Of a stretch of DNA of 64,000 nt, positions 1 to 10,058 are shown in pieces. Source of the DNA: CAWGYT01 sp963826795 (GTDB lineage Bacteria; Planctomycetota; Planctomycetia; Pirellulales; Pirellulaceae); the NCBI GenBank assembly GCA_963826795.1, contig CAWGYT010000017.1, positions 1-64,000 of the forward strand. Reading direction: 5' to 3'. A program made the position numbers and the translations under genes. The notes below the pieces were generated by a model. It searched no databases. It had not been told where the DNA came from and saw only the letters and a program-made list of their open reading frames with translations. The first letter of the stretch is position 1. Every line of letters begins with the position of its first letter.

Positions 1-2
1 GC

Positions 3-562
3 GGTGCAACCGCCGTCGAATTTGCGATTGCAGCTCCGCTCTTGTTTCTCGTTTTCTTCGCCGCTTACGAGTTCTCGCGGATGGAGATGATTCGGCATAG
101 CATTGACATCGCGTCTTACGAGGGCGCGCGGCAAGGGATTATCCCGGCGCAACCCGCGAGGATGTGGAGCGGAGGGTGACGCAGGTCCTCCAGCCACTGG
201 CGATCACGCGTGCCGACGTCACCGTGACCCCGAACTTGATCGAGAGATCGACGCGAGAGGTGACGGTCGAGATTGAGGTGCCGCTGGCCGGCAATGGCTG
301 GGTGGCTCCTCGATTCCTGGGCGGGCTACGCCTGCGGTCGACGAGCACGCTGTGCGCGAAGGATTCACCGCCCCAGATGCCTGACGAGATACGCCCGCTT
401 CTGTTCGCTTGGCACAATCACCGAGACCCAACCCGACCCGAATCGCCAGCTCCGATGTCAGTGCCCCGCGGTGACCACGAACCTTGCTTGTCCACCATGA
501 CCGTGCCTCATTTCCGCGTCCGACGTCGGCATGACGCTACCGCTCGTCCCACTGCTGACTGA
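3..562 (+). pseudogene. TadE-like pilus assembly protein, 5'-truncated and frameshifted
   Basis: The gene enters from the left edge. The first frame reads GATAVEFAIAAPLLFLVFF, the typical TadE/TadG hydrophobic N-terminal segment, followed by YEFSRMEMIRHSIDIASYEG and GARQGI. It then breaks at about 150-160, where one base seems to be missing inside the sequence atcccggcgcaac. Adding one base gives IIPGATREDVERRVTQVL and a continuous TadE-like C-terminus (VTPNLIERST, WVAPRFLGG). TadE proteins are pseudopilin-like components of Flp/Tad pili or of the secretion apparatus. The natural end is probably near 360-370 after RSTSTLCAKDS; the open frame runs on to 562 without family resemblance. The break could be a sequencing error or a real mutation. 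The family call is fairly sure, the end is not. Confidence 0.7.
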
Positions 563-866
563 TCTTGATTGCGCGATGCTCGAACCGCGCGAGCTGATGA
601 GCGCGACGCCGGTCGGCGTTTTGTTCGTGCCCGAAGACGCGGACGGCTCAATCGACTCGGAATCGCAAACTGAGCCGGCGGCAGAAGACCTGCCGGACGC
701 CGTCTTCGTCAAATCCAACTCGCCCGTAGGGGATGGCACCCCGGCGGCGACAAGTGGGTCAGACGACGCCGTCTTGATGGACATGCAATTGCCCGTCATG
801 GATGGATACACGTGGCACGGAAGCTCAAGGTGCGGTGGACTTTCGCTCGACGCTTTCGACGCGTGA
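531..866 (+). pseudogene. Relic open frame: LEPR N-terminal segment joined to a receiver-domain scrap
   Basis: The frame begins MTLPLVPLLTDLD and contains MLEPRELMSATPVGV, which matches the LEPR-type N-terminal motif common on planctomycete exported proteins (LEPRxLLSATP). About 60 residues later comes DAVLMDMQLPVMDGY, the phosphoacceptor loop of a response-regulator receiver domain, with the Asp in LMDMQLPVMDGY. Only about 20 residues of the receiver remain. Nothing between the two matches an intact domain that I recognise. The simplest reading is a fusion of two unrelated gene remnants by deletion. A functional 111-aa product is unlikely but cannot be excluded. Confidence 0.55.
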
Positions 867-1050
867 CCCAAGATTCGCCAAGATTGTGCGTGACTTTGTG
901 CCGCGTCTGGATACCCACCTGGCCGAGATGCAGGCGGCCTGGGAGCGCGAAGATTTCGACGAACTTGCCGCCCTCGCGCATTGGCCGAAAAGGGCCGGCG
1001 GCAAGTCGCCCATTGACCTGAGTCGGCCGACAGGACACAACTACGGGCAG
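802..1050 (+). pseudogene. HPt-domain fragment of a hybrid sensor kinase
   Basis: In a different frame from the receiver scrap just before it, residues FRSTLSTRDPRFAKIVRDF and LAEMQAAWEREDFDELAALAHW form a recognisable histidine phosphotransfer (HPt) helix pair, with the phospho-accepting His in LAALAHWPKRAGG. The family normally has AHWLKGAGG there, so the site has diverged. After the helix the frame continues open but without similarity. Receiver followed by HPt is the normal order at the C-terminus of hybrid histidine kinases, so this and the preceding scrap probably descend from one kinase gene that lost its catalytic core. There is no ribosome binding site or sensible start. Confidence 0.6.
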
Positions 1051-1084
1051 ACGTGTACCAAGCTGCCTCGCAGGAGTTCCTATC

Positions 1085-2093
1085 GTGCCAACTCGTCCCC
1101 TCACAAGCCCGCACTGGCCCCGACGCCACGCCCCGTTCGCGATTCGTGTTCTCACGCTGTGCGGCATTCTGTTGGGGGCGAGCCACGTCGCCGCCGCGGA
1201 GGACGGGGCCCCTCAAGAGATTGCCGCCGAGGACGTGGCGGCGAAGGAAAACCTGGGGTCACATGGCTACGTCGACTCGCAGGGCGTCAAGCTGCACTAC
1301 GTCACGCGCGGCAAAGGCCCGCTGCTGGTTCTGATCCACGGATTTCCCGACTACTGGTACACCTGGCGTCGGCAGATCCCGGCCTTGTCCGAAAACTTTC
1401 AGGTCGTGGCCTTGGACCAGCGCGGCTACAACCGCAGCGACCAGCCCAAGGGCGTGGAGGACTACGCGATGGACAAGCTGACCGGCGACGTGCTGGCCGT
1501 GATCCATCACTTTCAACAAGAACGGGCGATCGTCGTCGGTCACGATTGGGGAGGGGCCGTCGCCTGGAGTCTGGCGATGAGTCACCCGGAAGCAGTCGAA
1601 CGGTTGATCATTCTCAACCTCCCGCATCCCCAAGGCCTGCGACGTGAACTGGCGAACAACCCCAAGCAACAAACCAACAGCGCCTGCGCGCCAGTTTCAA
1701 CAGCCCGGCGCCGAAGCCTTGCTGACGCCCGAGCGACTGGCGAGCTGGGTCAAAGACGAGGACGCGCGCGAAAACTACATTGCGGCGTTTCAGCGATCGT
1801 CATTCAGCGGCATGCTGAACTACTATCGAGCCAATTACCCTCGTGAGCCGTACACGGACGATGGCTCCGACCTGCCCCAGGTCAAGTGCTCGGTCCTCAT
1901 GATCCACGGACTTGACGACCAAGCCCTCCTGCCCGGAGCGCTCAACGACACGTGGAACTGGCTGGAGAAAGACCTGACGCTCGTAACGGTCCCCGGCGCG
2001 GGACATTTCGTGCAGCAAGATGCCCCCGGCTTGGTGACGGAGACGATGGTCGGTTGGCTTGGTCGATCCAAGCCAAGTGAGCCAAGCGAGTAG
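1085..2093 (+). CDS. Secreted alpha/beta hydrolase (epoxide hydrolase-like), one frameshift
   Basis: A GTG start is followed by a signal-peptide-like stretch ([21 protein letters not shown]), so the enzyme is probably exported. The alpha/beta hydrolase landmarks are in order: the oxyanion segment [22 protein letters not shown], the nucleophile elbow VGHDWGG (Asp nucleophile), the acid in [10 protein letters not shown] and the catalytic His in [11 protein letters not shown]. An Asp nucleophile with this cap pattern points to soluble epoxide hydrolase or haloalkane dehalogenase relatives; the substrate is unknown. The frame breaks at about 1685 (after [10 protein letters not shown]) and resumes as [13 protein letters not shown]; removing one base gives 335 aa, normal for the family. 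It ends 9 bp before the convergent sthA stop. Confidence 0.8.
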
Positions 2094-2102
2094 CGGCGGG
2101 CT

Positions 2103-3500
2103 TCAGAACAGTCGATTGAAGCCATTCAGCGCGGCCACTCGATACGCCTCGGCCATGGTCGGGTAATTGAACGTCGTATTGATGAAATACATCAGACTGT
2201 TACCAGGAGCGGGCTGGGCCATGATGGCTTGACCGATATGCACAATCTCGGACGCGTTGGCCCCGAAGCAATGGATCCCGAGCAGCTCGAGTGTCTCACG
2301 GTGGAATAGCAGTTTCAGCATGCCCACGCGGCGCCCCGTGATCTGCGCTCGAGCAAGGCTCTTGAATTGGGCATTGCCGACTTCATACGGGATGCTGGCT
2401 TCGGTCAACTCGCGCTCCGTCTTGCCGACCGAACTGATCTCGGGACTGGTATAGATCCCCGTGGGAATCTGACCGATGGCTTGGCAATCCAGGTCTCGCC
2501 CGCAAATGTGGCCCGCCGCGATCCGGCCCTGGGTATACGCCGCGCTCGCCAGCGACGGAAACCCGACCACGTCCCCGACCGCATAAACGTTCGGCAACGA
2601 CGTCTGGAAAAACTCGTTCACCGCCAGATGGCCACGTGAGTTCGGCTCGAGCCCCAGCGGCTCCAGGTTCAGCCCGGCAGTATTCCCGACGCGGCCGTTT
2701 GCCCAGAGCAGAACGTCCGACTTCAGCTGCTTGCCACTCTTGAGCGACAGGACGACTCCATCGTCGCGTCCTTCGATCGCTTCGTATGATTCCAAGTGCC
2801 GGATAACGATTCCCAGGTCGCGGAGGTGGTAACTCAGGGCATCGATAATTTCGTCGTCCAGGAATTCCAGCAGCTTGCCCCGCGTGTTGATCAAATTGAC
2901 CTTCATCCCCAGGTTGCGCATCATCGACGCATATTCACAACCGATCACTCCGGCGCCATAGACCGTGATCGATTTGGGTGTGTTGTTCAAATCCAGGATC
3001 TTGTCGCTATCAAAGATCCGCGGATGGTCAAAATCGACGTTGGCCGGACGAAAGGGACGCGAGCCTGTCGCGATCACCAGATGGCGCCCTCGGACTTCTT
3101 GGGTTCCTCCATCGGGTGAGCGCACCAGGATGGTGTTGGCATCCGCGAAGCTGGCCTGCCCCCGCAGGACCGGGACTCGGTTACGCAGATAGAACCCCTG
3201 CCGCATCTCCTCCTGCTTCTGGATGATCGATGCGGCGCTCTGTCGCAAGTCCTGAAACGAGACCTGTTGGTGGATCACTGCGTCTCGGAAGAATCGATTT
3301 CCCATGACCTCGGTCAGCTGAAAAATCGAGTAGCGCAGCGCCTTGCTGGGGATCGTGCCCCAATGGGTGCAGCCACCACCCAGCTTCGGATACTGCTCGA
3401 CAACGGCAACCGAGAGCCCATTTTTTGAGGCCTGCATCGCCGCGCCTTCGCCGCCGGGCCCGGTACCGATCACCACCATCTCATAATCGATTTCGCTCAT
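2103..3500 (-). CDS. sthA: Soluble pyridine nucleotide transhydrogenase (Si-specific NAD(P)+ transhydrogenase)
   Basis: This 465-aa flavoprotein catalyses hydride transfer between NADPH and NAD+, balancing the two cofactor pools in the cytosol. The FAD-binding motif [10 protein letters not shown] lies at residues 12-21 and the active-site segment [16 protein letters not shown] at 41-56. It keeps Cys44 but has Thr where lipoamide dehydrogenases have the second redox Cys, which is the hallmark of SthA. A second dinucleotide fold ([15 protein letters not shown]) and the C-terminal dimerisation domain follow. I chose the ATG at 3500 rather than the one 30 codons upstream because the protein family begins near [12 protein letters not shown] and GAGG lies about 10 nt ahead of it. 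The gene appears monocistronic. Confidence 0.93.
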   Translation of the reverse strand: MSEIDYEMVVIGTGPGGEGAAMQASKNGLSVAVVEQYPKLGGGCTHWGTIPSKALRYSIFQLTEVMGNRFFRDAVIHQQVSFQDLRQSAASIIQKQEEMRQGFYLRNRVPVLRGQASFADANTILVRSPDGGTQEVRGRHLVIATGSRPFRPANVDFDHPRIFDSDKILDLNNTPKSITVYGAGVIGCEYASMMRNLGMKVNLINTRGKLLEFLDDEIIDALSYHLRDLGIVIRHLESYEAIEGRDDGVVLSLKSGKQLKSDVLLWANGRVGNTAGLNLEPLGLEPNSRGHLAVNEFFQTSLPNVYAVGDVVGFPSLASAAYTQGRIAAGHICGRDLDCQAIGQIPTGIYTSPEISSVGKTERELTEASIPYEVGNAQFKSLARAQITGRRVGMLKLLFHRETLELLGIHCFGANASEIVHIGQAIMAQPAPGNSLMYFINTTFNYPTMAEAYRVAALNGFNRLF

Positions 3501-3747
3501 CAACACCGCCTCGCTGCTCTTTCCTTTCGAACGCCTCCCACCCCTCGACCATCCAAGCGGCGACAATTTCGCGCAAGACATGCCTGCCAAGCGCGCGAAA
3601 CATCTGCCGCGGCAAGCCAGCGTGCCACCTCAGCACTTTACCCGCGAGCATCGGTCGCGCACGAAAACCCGGAGGTTCGCAAGCTGCAGATGGCATGCCG
3701 AAGATGGATAACTTGTGGTCATTCCGAGGACCAAGCGGCATGGTCCG

Positions 3748-3996
3748 TCACCGCGAAAAGGCGCGGGCGTGGTCCGAATAAAACGTCGCGGACGGATCAA
3801 TCCCGAGTTCCTCGAGTCGGTCGATCTGGTCTTTGGTGTGGAACGACCGGCTCAATTGCGGCAAGGCAATTCCCCAAACGCTGGCAGCCACGACGACGCA
3901 TCCGCCGAGCAACCAGGCGCGGGTTCGGGCTGAGGGGCGCTGCCGAACTTCCGGCGCGGACGCCTGGCTCGAACACCGCGACCGTTTACCGCTCAT
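3748..3996 (-). CDS. Small single-pass membrane protein coupled to the exporter
   Basis: An 82-aa frame starts [11 protein letters not shown], is very basic at the N-terminus, has one hydrophobic segment ([19 protein letters not shown]) and ends in a hydrophilic tail ([20 protein letters not shown]). Its ATG overlaps the stop of the YeiH-type exporter as ATGA, the usual sign of translational coupling. I do not recognise the family. The arrangement suggests an accessory of the exporter, but the sequence alone does not show this. Between this gene and sthA (3501-3747) I see no further feature. Confidence 0.6.
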   Translation of the reverse strand: MSGKRSRCSSQASAPEVRQRPSARTRAWLLGGCVVVAASVWGIALPQLSRSFHTKDQIDRLEELGIDPSATFYSDHARAFSR

Positions 3997-5422
3997 GATG
4001 ACAACACCTTGGCCGACTGCGGAAATAGCTTCTCGAACATCAACCAGGCCATCAACAGCGTCAGGCAGAGATTCAAGGATTGCCCTGCGACATAGAGCAC
4101 CAAGGGTTTGCCCCCGCGAAAATGGCGAGCGAGTTCGCGGAAGTTGGTTTCCAAACCGATGCTCGTAAACGCCAGGCAGAAGAACCAACCGCGGAGGGTC
4201 TTGGAGCTACCGGAGATCACGGCGCCGATCAAGTCTTGACCGGAGGGTAACATCTTCACCACGAGCGAAGCCAGCAACGAGGCGAGGATGAAACCCAAGA
4301 CGAACTTGGGAAATCGGAGCCAGACCTGGGCGATGTTCGGACGAACTCCGGCCGTCGCAGGTTCTTGGTACGTGACCCAGTAGATCGCGACGAAAAAGGC
4401 CACGAAGCCAATCAGGATATTTTGAATCATCTTGACGGTCGTGGCGACCATCAGCGCTTCCTCTCCCAACAGCGCGCCGCGGCGCCGACGGCGCCCGTCG
4501 AGTCGATCGTGCCTCCCATCCACGCGCCACCCAAGATGGGACTCATTCCAACGGCCTTAATCACCGCGGGCATGACGACCATCATCACGACGGTAAACAT
4601 GAGGGAGAGGCCGATGGCCACGGACAGCTCTTCCTTTTTCGCTCGGCACGCCGCGGCGGTCGCAATCGCCGCGGAGACACCACACACCGACATGTCGGCC
4701 GAGATCACCATGTTGAGCGAGGCCGATTCGATTTTGAGAATCCGCTGGCCGAACCAGAAGGTCGTGATCAGCACAATTGGAGTGACGATCCAGGCAACAA
4801 AGATGCCGGGCACGCCCAGGGCGAGCAGCTTATTGATCAAGACCTCGGCACCCAACAGGACCAGGCCCGTCTTGATATACAGTTCCGTGCGTACGGCTGG
4901 TCGGACGAAGCGCGGCGTGCCGACCGTGTTCGAGATGACCAGGCCGATCAGGAGTGCCCACAGCGCGTAGCTGAGGCCGTAGTAGTTCATCAAGGTCTGC
5001 GTCTCCAGCACATAGGCAATCAGCGCCAGACCGAACACGCAGGGAAATGCGAGGCAAAAAGCGCCGCCCTGACGATCCATGACCTGCGCGGCCACGCCAA
5101 AACTGAATAGGCTCAGACAAAGCGCGCCGAAGATGCCGCCTAGCGTGGCCGGCTTGCCCGCCGGAAAGAACGCCTCCCAGGGCGATTGATCCCACGCGGC
5201 AGGCTTCGCCAGCCAGGGCTTGAGGGGATTCACCCAGTTCATCGCCGCTTCGGCTTGGTCGCCATCGGCAGCGGAACTGCTGAGCACGACGGCCGCCAGG
5301 CTGGCCAACAGCAGAAACGCTCCGACGCCAATTGCCCAAACGTCCTCCTTGCGCCAAAACGGAAGGGGTGACTGCGACTCAACGTCAGCGGCATCAACGT
5401 CATCGTGTTCCTTCGGCGTCAT
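3993..5422 (-). CDS. YeiH-family (UPF0324) membrane exporter, one frameshift
   Basis: This is an integral membrane protein of the YeiH / putative sulfate exporter family with about ten hydrophobic segments. The first part (323 residues) starts [17 protein letters not shown] and runs to [14 protein letters not shown]. The frame then breaks at about 4485 and resumes as [19 protein letters not shown], continuing to [16 protein letters not shown]. One base appears to be missing in a run of GC-rich codons; restoring it yields 476 aa without internal stops. Conserved features include the [20 protein letters not shown] segment. The substrate is not certain: the family name derives from sulfate or sulfite hypotheses. 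The gene is followed by the ATGA-coupled small membrane protein. Confidence 0.8.
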
Positions 5423-5498
5423 TCGAGTCTCCCTCCGGCCTGAGATGGGGTTGGATTCGTGTTTGGCCGGCAGGATGCCTGACCCCGTGGTGCCCTCA

Positions 5499-8171
5499 TC
5501 ACGACGCGCCCAAAGCTCGCGTCACGATCTCGCCGACGTCCTTCGAGAGGTTTGGCTGCTGCTGCAGCCGCCGCAACTGGCCTTTCATTTTCAGTTGACG
5601 GTCCAAATCGAACCGCTTCCATTGATTGAAGGGAGCGACCAGCCGCGCGGCCACCTGCGGGTTGATCGCGTCCAGCTGGGATACCATCTCCGCGACGAAT
5701 TCGTAACCCGCGCCATCGGCCTGATGGAAGCCGACCAAGTTGCCAGCGCCGAAGGCACCGACCAAAGCCCGCACACGATTGGGGTTCTTGAGCGTAAAGT
5801 CCGGATGTTGGACAAGCTTGACGACCTCTGGGAGGACTGACGGCAACTCGGAAACGGCTTGGACGCTGAACCACTTATCCACCACCAGCGGGTTCGCTTT
5901 CCATTGGTCATAGAAACTCGCCAACGCCTCGGATCGCTGCGGCACATCCAGCTGATTCAGCAGCACCAAGGCGGCCTGCTGGTCCGTCATATTGTTGGCA
6001 GCTCGAAACTGCGTCATCAACAGCCCCGTCATCTCGGGTTCGACCAGGCTTGCAAGATACGACAAGGCGGCATTCTTCAGTCGCCTGTGCTGGATTGACG
6101 CGGCCACATTTCGGTAAGGTCCAGGCTCGCAATTCGCCTGATAAAGTTCAAGCAACTGTTCGCGATACCGATCAGCGAGCCCGCGCCGCAGGAATTGAGT
6201 TGCCCGCTGAATTGACTCGGGATCCACGATTTCCATTTCCTGAGCAAGCAAGATCGCTCCCGGCAGCGTGACCAGCAACGACTTGAACGCGCCATCCAGG
6301 GACGACTCCGCCAACAGCTTTCCGAATGCCTCGGCGAACACCTCGTCCAGCGTGAGCGTGCGATCTGCGCGGATCTCGGCAATCAGTTGCAGCATCACGT
6401 CGGTCGCGAGTCGCTGGGCAGCGTCCCAGCGATTGAACGGGTCGGAATCATGACTCATCAGAAAGGCCAGCGTGGTCCGATCTCGCTGCATTTTCAACTT
6501 GACCGGCGCCGAGAAACCGCGCAGCACCGACGGAACGGGCTCGGAATCAAGTCCCGTGAATCGGAAGGTCTCCGATTCTCGTTTCAGTTGCAGTCGATGG
6601 GAAGTCACCGGCCCGACCGCGGCGTCCGTGGAGGAAGGCGACACGAGCGACAATTCCTTGCCGTCGCGGTCCAGCAAGCCGACGACCACCGGCAGGTGCA
6701 GGGGCCGGCGATCGCTCGTCCCCGGGACGTCATAGGGATGCGGCGGATAGGCTTGTCGCAGAATGAGCGTATATTCTCCCGTGGACTCGTTCCACTGGCT
6801 CGACACGTGCAATTCCGGCGTCCCGGCTTGATCATACCAGCGACCGAACTGCTCCAGGTCCACTCCGTTGGCGTCGGCCATCGCGGCGCGAAAGTCGTCG
6901 CACGTCACCGCCTGTCCATCATGCCGTTGAAAGTAGAGCTTCATCCCGCGACGGAATCCGTCTCGGCCGAGCAACGTGTGGTACATGCGGATAACTTCCG
7001 CGCCCTTATCGTAGACGGTCGCGGTGTAAAAGTTATCCATCGAGACATACGACTCAGGACGAATCGGATGAGCCATGGGTCCATCGTCTTCGGGAAACTG
7101 CCGTGACCTGAGTTTCTTGACATCTTCAATCCGCTTCACGGCAGCCGACGTCATTTCGGCCGTGAACTGTTGATCGCGAAAGACGGTCAGCCCTTCTTTC
7201 AGCGTCAGCTGAAACCAATCGCGACAGGTGACACGATTCCCGGTCCAGTTGTGAAAGTATTCATGCGCGATCACCGCCTCGATCAATTCGTAGTCGTCAT
7301 CCGTCGCGGTCGCCGGACTTGCCAGGACGTACTTCGAATTAAAGACATTCAGCCCCTTGTTTTCCATCGCCCCCATGTTGAAGTCGTTGACCGCCACGAT
7401 CATGTAGGTGTCCAGATCGTACTCCAGCCCGTACTCGTCCTCATCCCACTTCATCGCCTTGATCAACGACGCCAGCGCGTGTTCGCAGCGATCGATATTC
7501 TGGGGCTCGACCCAGATTTCCAGCTGCACGTGCCGACCGGACCGAGTTGTAAACGACCCGTGGTGGCAGCGCAAGTCGCCCGCGACAAGTGCAAACAGGT
7601 AGCTGGGCTTCGGGTAGGGGTCTTCCCAGATGGCTTCCTGTCGGCCCCCTGGCAACGCGCGCTGCGCGACTCGGTTGCCATTGGAAAGCAGCACGGGATA
7701 GGCGGTCTCGTCGGCGCGGATCGTGACTCGAAAGCGCGCCATCACGTCCGGACGGTCCAGGAAATAGGTGATCCGGCGGAACCCCATCGCCTCGCACTGC
7801 GTGCAGAAATTGCCGCTGGAAAGATAGAGACCGCTCAACTGAGTGTTGGCCGCGGGATTGATCTCAACCCGCGTTTGCAACTCGAACCGAGCGGGCAGGC
7901 CGTCGAGTGAGAGTGTGCGATCGGTGAGCTCGTACTCGTGCGGCGCGAGTTCTTTTCCATCGAGTGAGATCGCGAGCAATCGCAGGTCCTCGCCATCGAG
8001 CACCAGCGGCCCGGGACGGGCCGCTTCGTTCGCCGACAGGACCAAACGAGCCTGGACTTCCGTCGCGGCCGGCTTCAGATCGAACTCCAAGGACACCGAT
8101 TCGATCCGGTACGGCGACGGCTCGTATTGCTCGCGGCGCACCACGGTGGCCTCGGCCGGGGTCACTGACAT
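5499..8171 (-). CDS. pepN: Aminopeptidase N (M1 zinc metallopeptidase)
   Basis: This 890-aa enzyme removes N-terminal residues from peptides in the cytosol. It carries the exopeptidase signature MGAMENKG (around residue 265) and the zinc site HEYFHNWTG (around residue 300), followed 18 residues later by the third ligand Glu in [11 protein letters not shown]. The C-terminal half has the long PepN-type helical domain ([20 protein letters not shown] onward), so this is the bacterial PepN subtype rather than the ERAP/LTA4H branch. The ATG at 8171 is chosen because GAGGAAG lies about 10 nt upstream and the family begins near there. No signal peptide is seen. The adjacent adk ends about 60 bp upstream on the same strand. 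Confidence 0.95.
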   Translation of the reverse strand: MSVTPAEATVVRREQYEPSPYRIESVSLEFDLKPAATEVQARLVLSANEAARPGPLVLDGEDLRLLAISLDGKELAPHEYELTDRTLSLDGLPARFELQTRVEINPAANTQLSGLYLSSGNFCTQCEAMGFRRITYFLDRPDVMARFRVTIRADETAYPVLLSNGNRVAQRALPGGRQEAIWEDPYPKPSYLFALVAGDLRCHHGSFTTRSGRHVQLEIWVEPQNIDRCEHALASLIKAMKWDEDEYGLEYDLDTYMIVAVNDFNMGAMENKGLNVFNSKYVLASPATATDDDYELIEAVIAHEYFHNWTGNRVTCRDWFQLTLKEGLTVFRDQQFTAEMTSAAVKRIEDVKKLRSRQFPEDDGPMAHPIRPESYVSMDNFYTATVYDKGAEVIRMYHTLLGRDGFRRGMKLYFQRHDGQAVTCDDFRAAMADANGVDLEQFGRWYDQAGTPELHVSSQWNESTGEYTLILRQAYPPHPYDVPGTSDRRPLHLPVVVGLLDRDGKELSLVSPSSTDAAVGPVTSHRLQLKRESETFRFTGLDSEPVPSVLRGFSAPVKLKMQRDRTTLAFLMSHDSDPFNRWDAAQRLATDVMLQLIAEIRADRTLTLDEVFAEAFGKLLAESSLDGAFKSLLVTLPGAILLAQEMEIVDPESIQRATQFLRRGLADRYREQLLELYQANCEPGPYRNVAASIQHRRLKNAALSYLASLVEPEMTGLLMTQFRAANNMTDQQAALVLLNQLDVPQRSEALASFYDQWKANPLVVDKWFSVQAVSELPSVLPEVVKLVQHPDFTLKNPNRVRALVGAFGAGNLVGFHQADGAGYEFVAEMVSQLDAINPQVAARLVAPFNQWKRFDLDRQLKMKGQLRRLQQQPNLSKDVGEIVTRALGAS

Positions 8172-8231
8172 GCGGACTTCCTCGTGACAGGTCCGGACCA
8201 ACAACGCCACACGGGGCAGGTCGTTCTGTCC

Positions 8232-8885
8232 CTAAGTCTTGGGTTCATAGGCGGGCAATCGCAGAGTTTGCCGAATCTCGTTCTGGATCTCGGCCACGCT
8301 CCGCGTCCCATCGACACTGACCACGAGTTCCTTGCGGCGAAAGATGTCCAACACCGGCTCGGTCTTCGCGTGGTAGTCTCGCAGTCGATCGGCAAGGGCA
8401 TCTTCGCGATCGTCGGGACGGCTCACCAGTGCCCCTCCGCAAACGTCGCAGGTATCCTCGACTTGGGGACGATGGAAGATCAGGTTGTAGTCCAGTCCGC
8501 ATTGCGAGCAAAGCCGTCGGGACAGGACTCGTTTCCGCACGACGTCATCCGGGACGACGAGATGCACGACGGCATCGATGTCGAAGCTCTCCAAGAAGAA
8601 CTCTGCCTGGGGCGTGTTCCGAGGAAACCCGTCCAAAATAAATCCAAAGTTCCAATCGTGGGCATCCAGTCGAAGCCGCACCATTTCTTCGACGATTTCG
8701 TCACCAACGAGTTGGCCCGCGCGAATGATTCGCTTGACTCGCGCTCCCAGCTTCGTGCGGTTTTGAATGTTCCAGCGGAACATATCACCCACGCTGATAT
8801 GCACCAATCCGAAGTCCTTTTGAAGCAAATGGGCCTGAGTCCCTTTGCCGCAGCCCTGCACGCCCATCATCACGTACTTGCGCAT
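8232..8885 (-). CDS. adk: Adenylate kinase with zinc-finger LID
   Basis: This 217-aa protein interconverts ATP + AMP and two ADP. The P-loop is GVQGCGKGTQ (family usual: GxPGxGKGTQ, so Pro is replaced by Gln). The NMP-binding region (HISVGDMFRW), FILDGFPRN and DRLRDYHAKT follow. The LID carries CSQCGLDYN and CDVCGG, a four-Cys zinc site typical of many Gram-positive and planctomycete enzymes. The frame is complete. It is not next to ribosomal protein genes as adk often is elsewhere, so it may be a second copy or a relocated gene. Confidence 0.9.
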   Translation of the reverse strand: MRKYVMMGVQGCGKGTQAHLLQKDFGLVHISVGDMFRWNIQNRTKLGARVKRIIRAGQLVGDEIVEEMVRLRLDAHDWNFGFILDGFPRNTPQAEFFLESFDIDAVVHLVVPDDVVRKRVLSRRLCSQCGLDYNLIFHRPQVEDTCDVCGGALVSRPDDREDALADRLRDYHAKTEPVLDIFRRKELVVSVDGTRSVAEIQNEIRQTLRLPAYEPKT

Positions 8886-9118
8886 CGCAATATTCCTGCC
8901 TTGTTACAGATCGTGGCTTCCGGGACGTTGCGTCGCAAAGCTCCCCGAAAACCCGTCGAGTCAACGCACAGGAAAAGCCATTTCCGCCCGGCTGTCAACT
9001 CCTCGACCCGCCAGGCGTGGGCCGACAAAAGACGGGATCAAGCAGGGACTGCGACTTGCGGAGCCAAAGAAAGGCTTGGACCGCGGATTGTCCGCTGGCA
9101 ATCTGGGCAGAGCGTGCC

Positions 9119-9760
9119 TTAATGTCGCACGGAGATTCCCCAGCTGACGTGCGGCGGGCGGTGATGATGATGGTAGTAGACCGGCCGCGGCGGTCCGTAG
9201 CGATATCCCCAGTATGGAGCCGGCGCCACATAGTGATATTGCTCAACGACCACGGGCGGGCGGACCGTCGTGGCGATTGGCGGGGTCGCGTTGGCAGCAT
9301 CCTGCATCGCCGCGATCACCAGATCGTCGACGCCGGCACGGTGCATCACGATCACGTCCTGAACGCTGGGCGCTCGCTGCACTCCGTACTGACGAATCTG
9401 GTTGACCATGACGTCGGGGCCGATCCCGCTTTGGGACATCGAGATCACATCCTGCAGCGAGACGGCTCGCGAGGCCTGCTGCCGTTGTTGCTGCTGCCAG
9501 TACTGCTGTCGCGCCCACGCCTGCTGCTGCTCGCGATCCACCGAATTCCCCAACGCGGCCCCGGTCATGACACCCACCGCGCCGCCGATCAGTGCCCCGG
9601 CGGCCGTCTCGTCATTGTGTTTCCCGATTCCAGCGCCCAGCAAGCCGCCTGTAATCCCGCCCAAGACCGCGCCCCGCTCCGTGTTGGCCTGACTCCAGCC
9701 CAACTGGGGCAGCCAACCACCGCTGATGAGGACCACCACCAGGATCGTACGCACTCGCAT
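9119..9760 (-). CDS. Exported glycine-zipper protein with His-rich tail
   Basis: A 213-aa protein starting MRVRTILVVVLISGGWLPQLGWSQ has a clear signal peptide. It is followed by a glycine-zipper region (GAVLGGITGGLLGAGIG and GALIGGAVGVMTGAALG), typical of proteins that pack in or near the outer membrane. The middle repeats a short helix pattern twice (VSLQDVISMSQSGIGPDVMV and PSVQDVIVMHRAGVDDLVI). The C-terminus is rich in Pro, Tyr and His (YYHHHHRPPHVSW), possibly metal-binding. The exact function is unknown. It stands alone between adk and a palindromic repeat. Confidence 0.75.
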   Translation of the reverse strand: MRVRTILVVVLISGGWLPQLGWSQANTERGAVLGGITGGLLGAGIGKHNDETAAGALIGGAVGVMTGAALGNSVDREQQQAWARQQYWQQQQRQQASRAVSLQDVISMSQSGIGPDVMVNQIRQYGVQRAPSVQDVIVMHRAGVDDLVIAAMQDAANATPPIATTVRPPVVVEQYHYVAPAPYWGYRYGPPRPVYYHHHHRPPHVSWGISVRH

Positions 9761-9844
9761 CGCGGAGACTCCTTGTCAACAAGCTAATGCTGTGTCACAG
9801 CTAAGATTTGGGGTGAGGAAAGGGGGTCAGGCTAAGGGGAAAAA

Positions 9845-9943
9845 GGGGTCAGGTCCCAAAAGCCGGAACGGCCCTTCGGGTGCTTCACACTTTTGGGACC
9901 TGACCCCTTTCCCCAACCTTTCGCACTTTTGGGACCTGACCCC
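9845..9943. repeat. REP-like palindrome, GGGGTCAGGT type, with doubled right arm
   Basis: Left arm GGGGTCAGGTCCCAAAAG (9845-9862) pairs perfectly with CTTTTGGGACCTGACCCC at 9890-9907, and a second identical right arm lies at 9926-9943. The loop holds a GC-rich inner hairpin (CCGGAACGGCCCTTCGGG). A truncated left arm (ggggtcaggc) precedes it at about 9823. It lies between two minus-strand genes: downstream of the CRTAC1-like gene end and upstream of the glycine-zipper gene. Comparable elements in other bacteria are REP palindromes mobilised by RAYT transposases; no such transposase is in this window. Confidence 0.8.
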
Positions 9944-10058
9944 TTTTCCCAACGCGAGTCCGGGCTCACCCCGCCGGCAAGACGCGAGCGAACCGTAGTC
10001 TAAATCGACGCCGCCGAGAAGCGGACTTGATTCGAATTTATTCCGGAGGCGTGACGAT

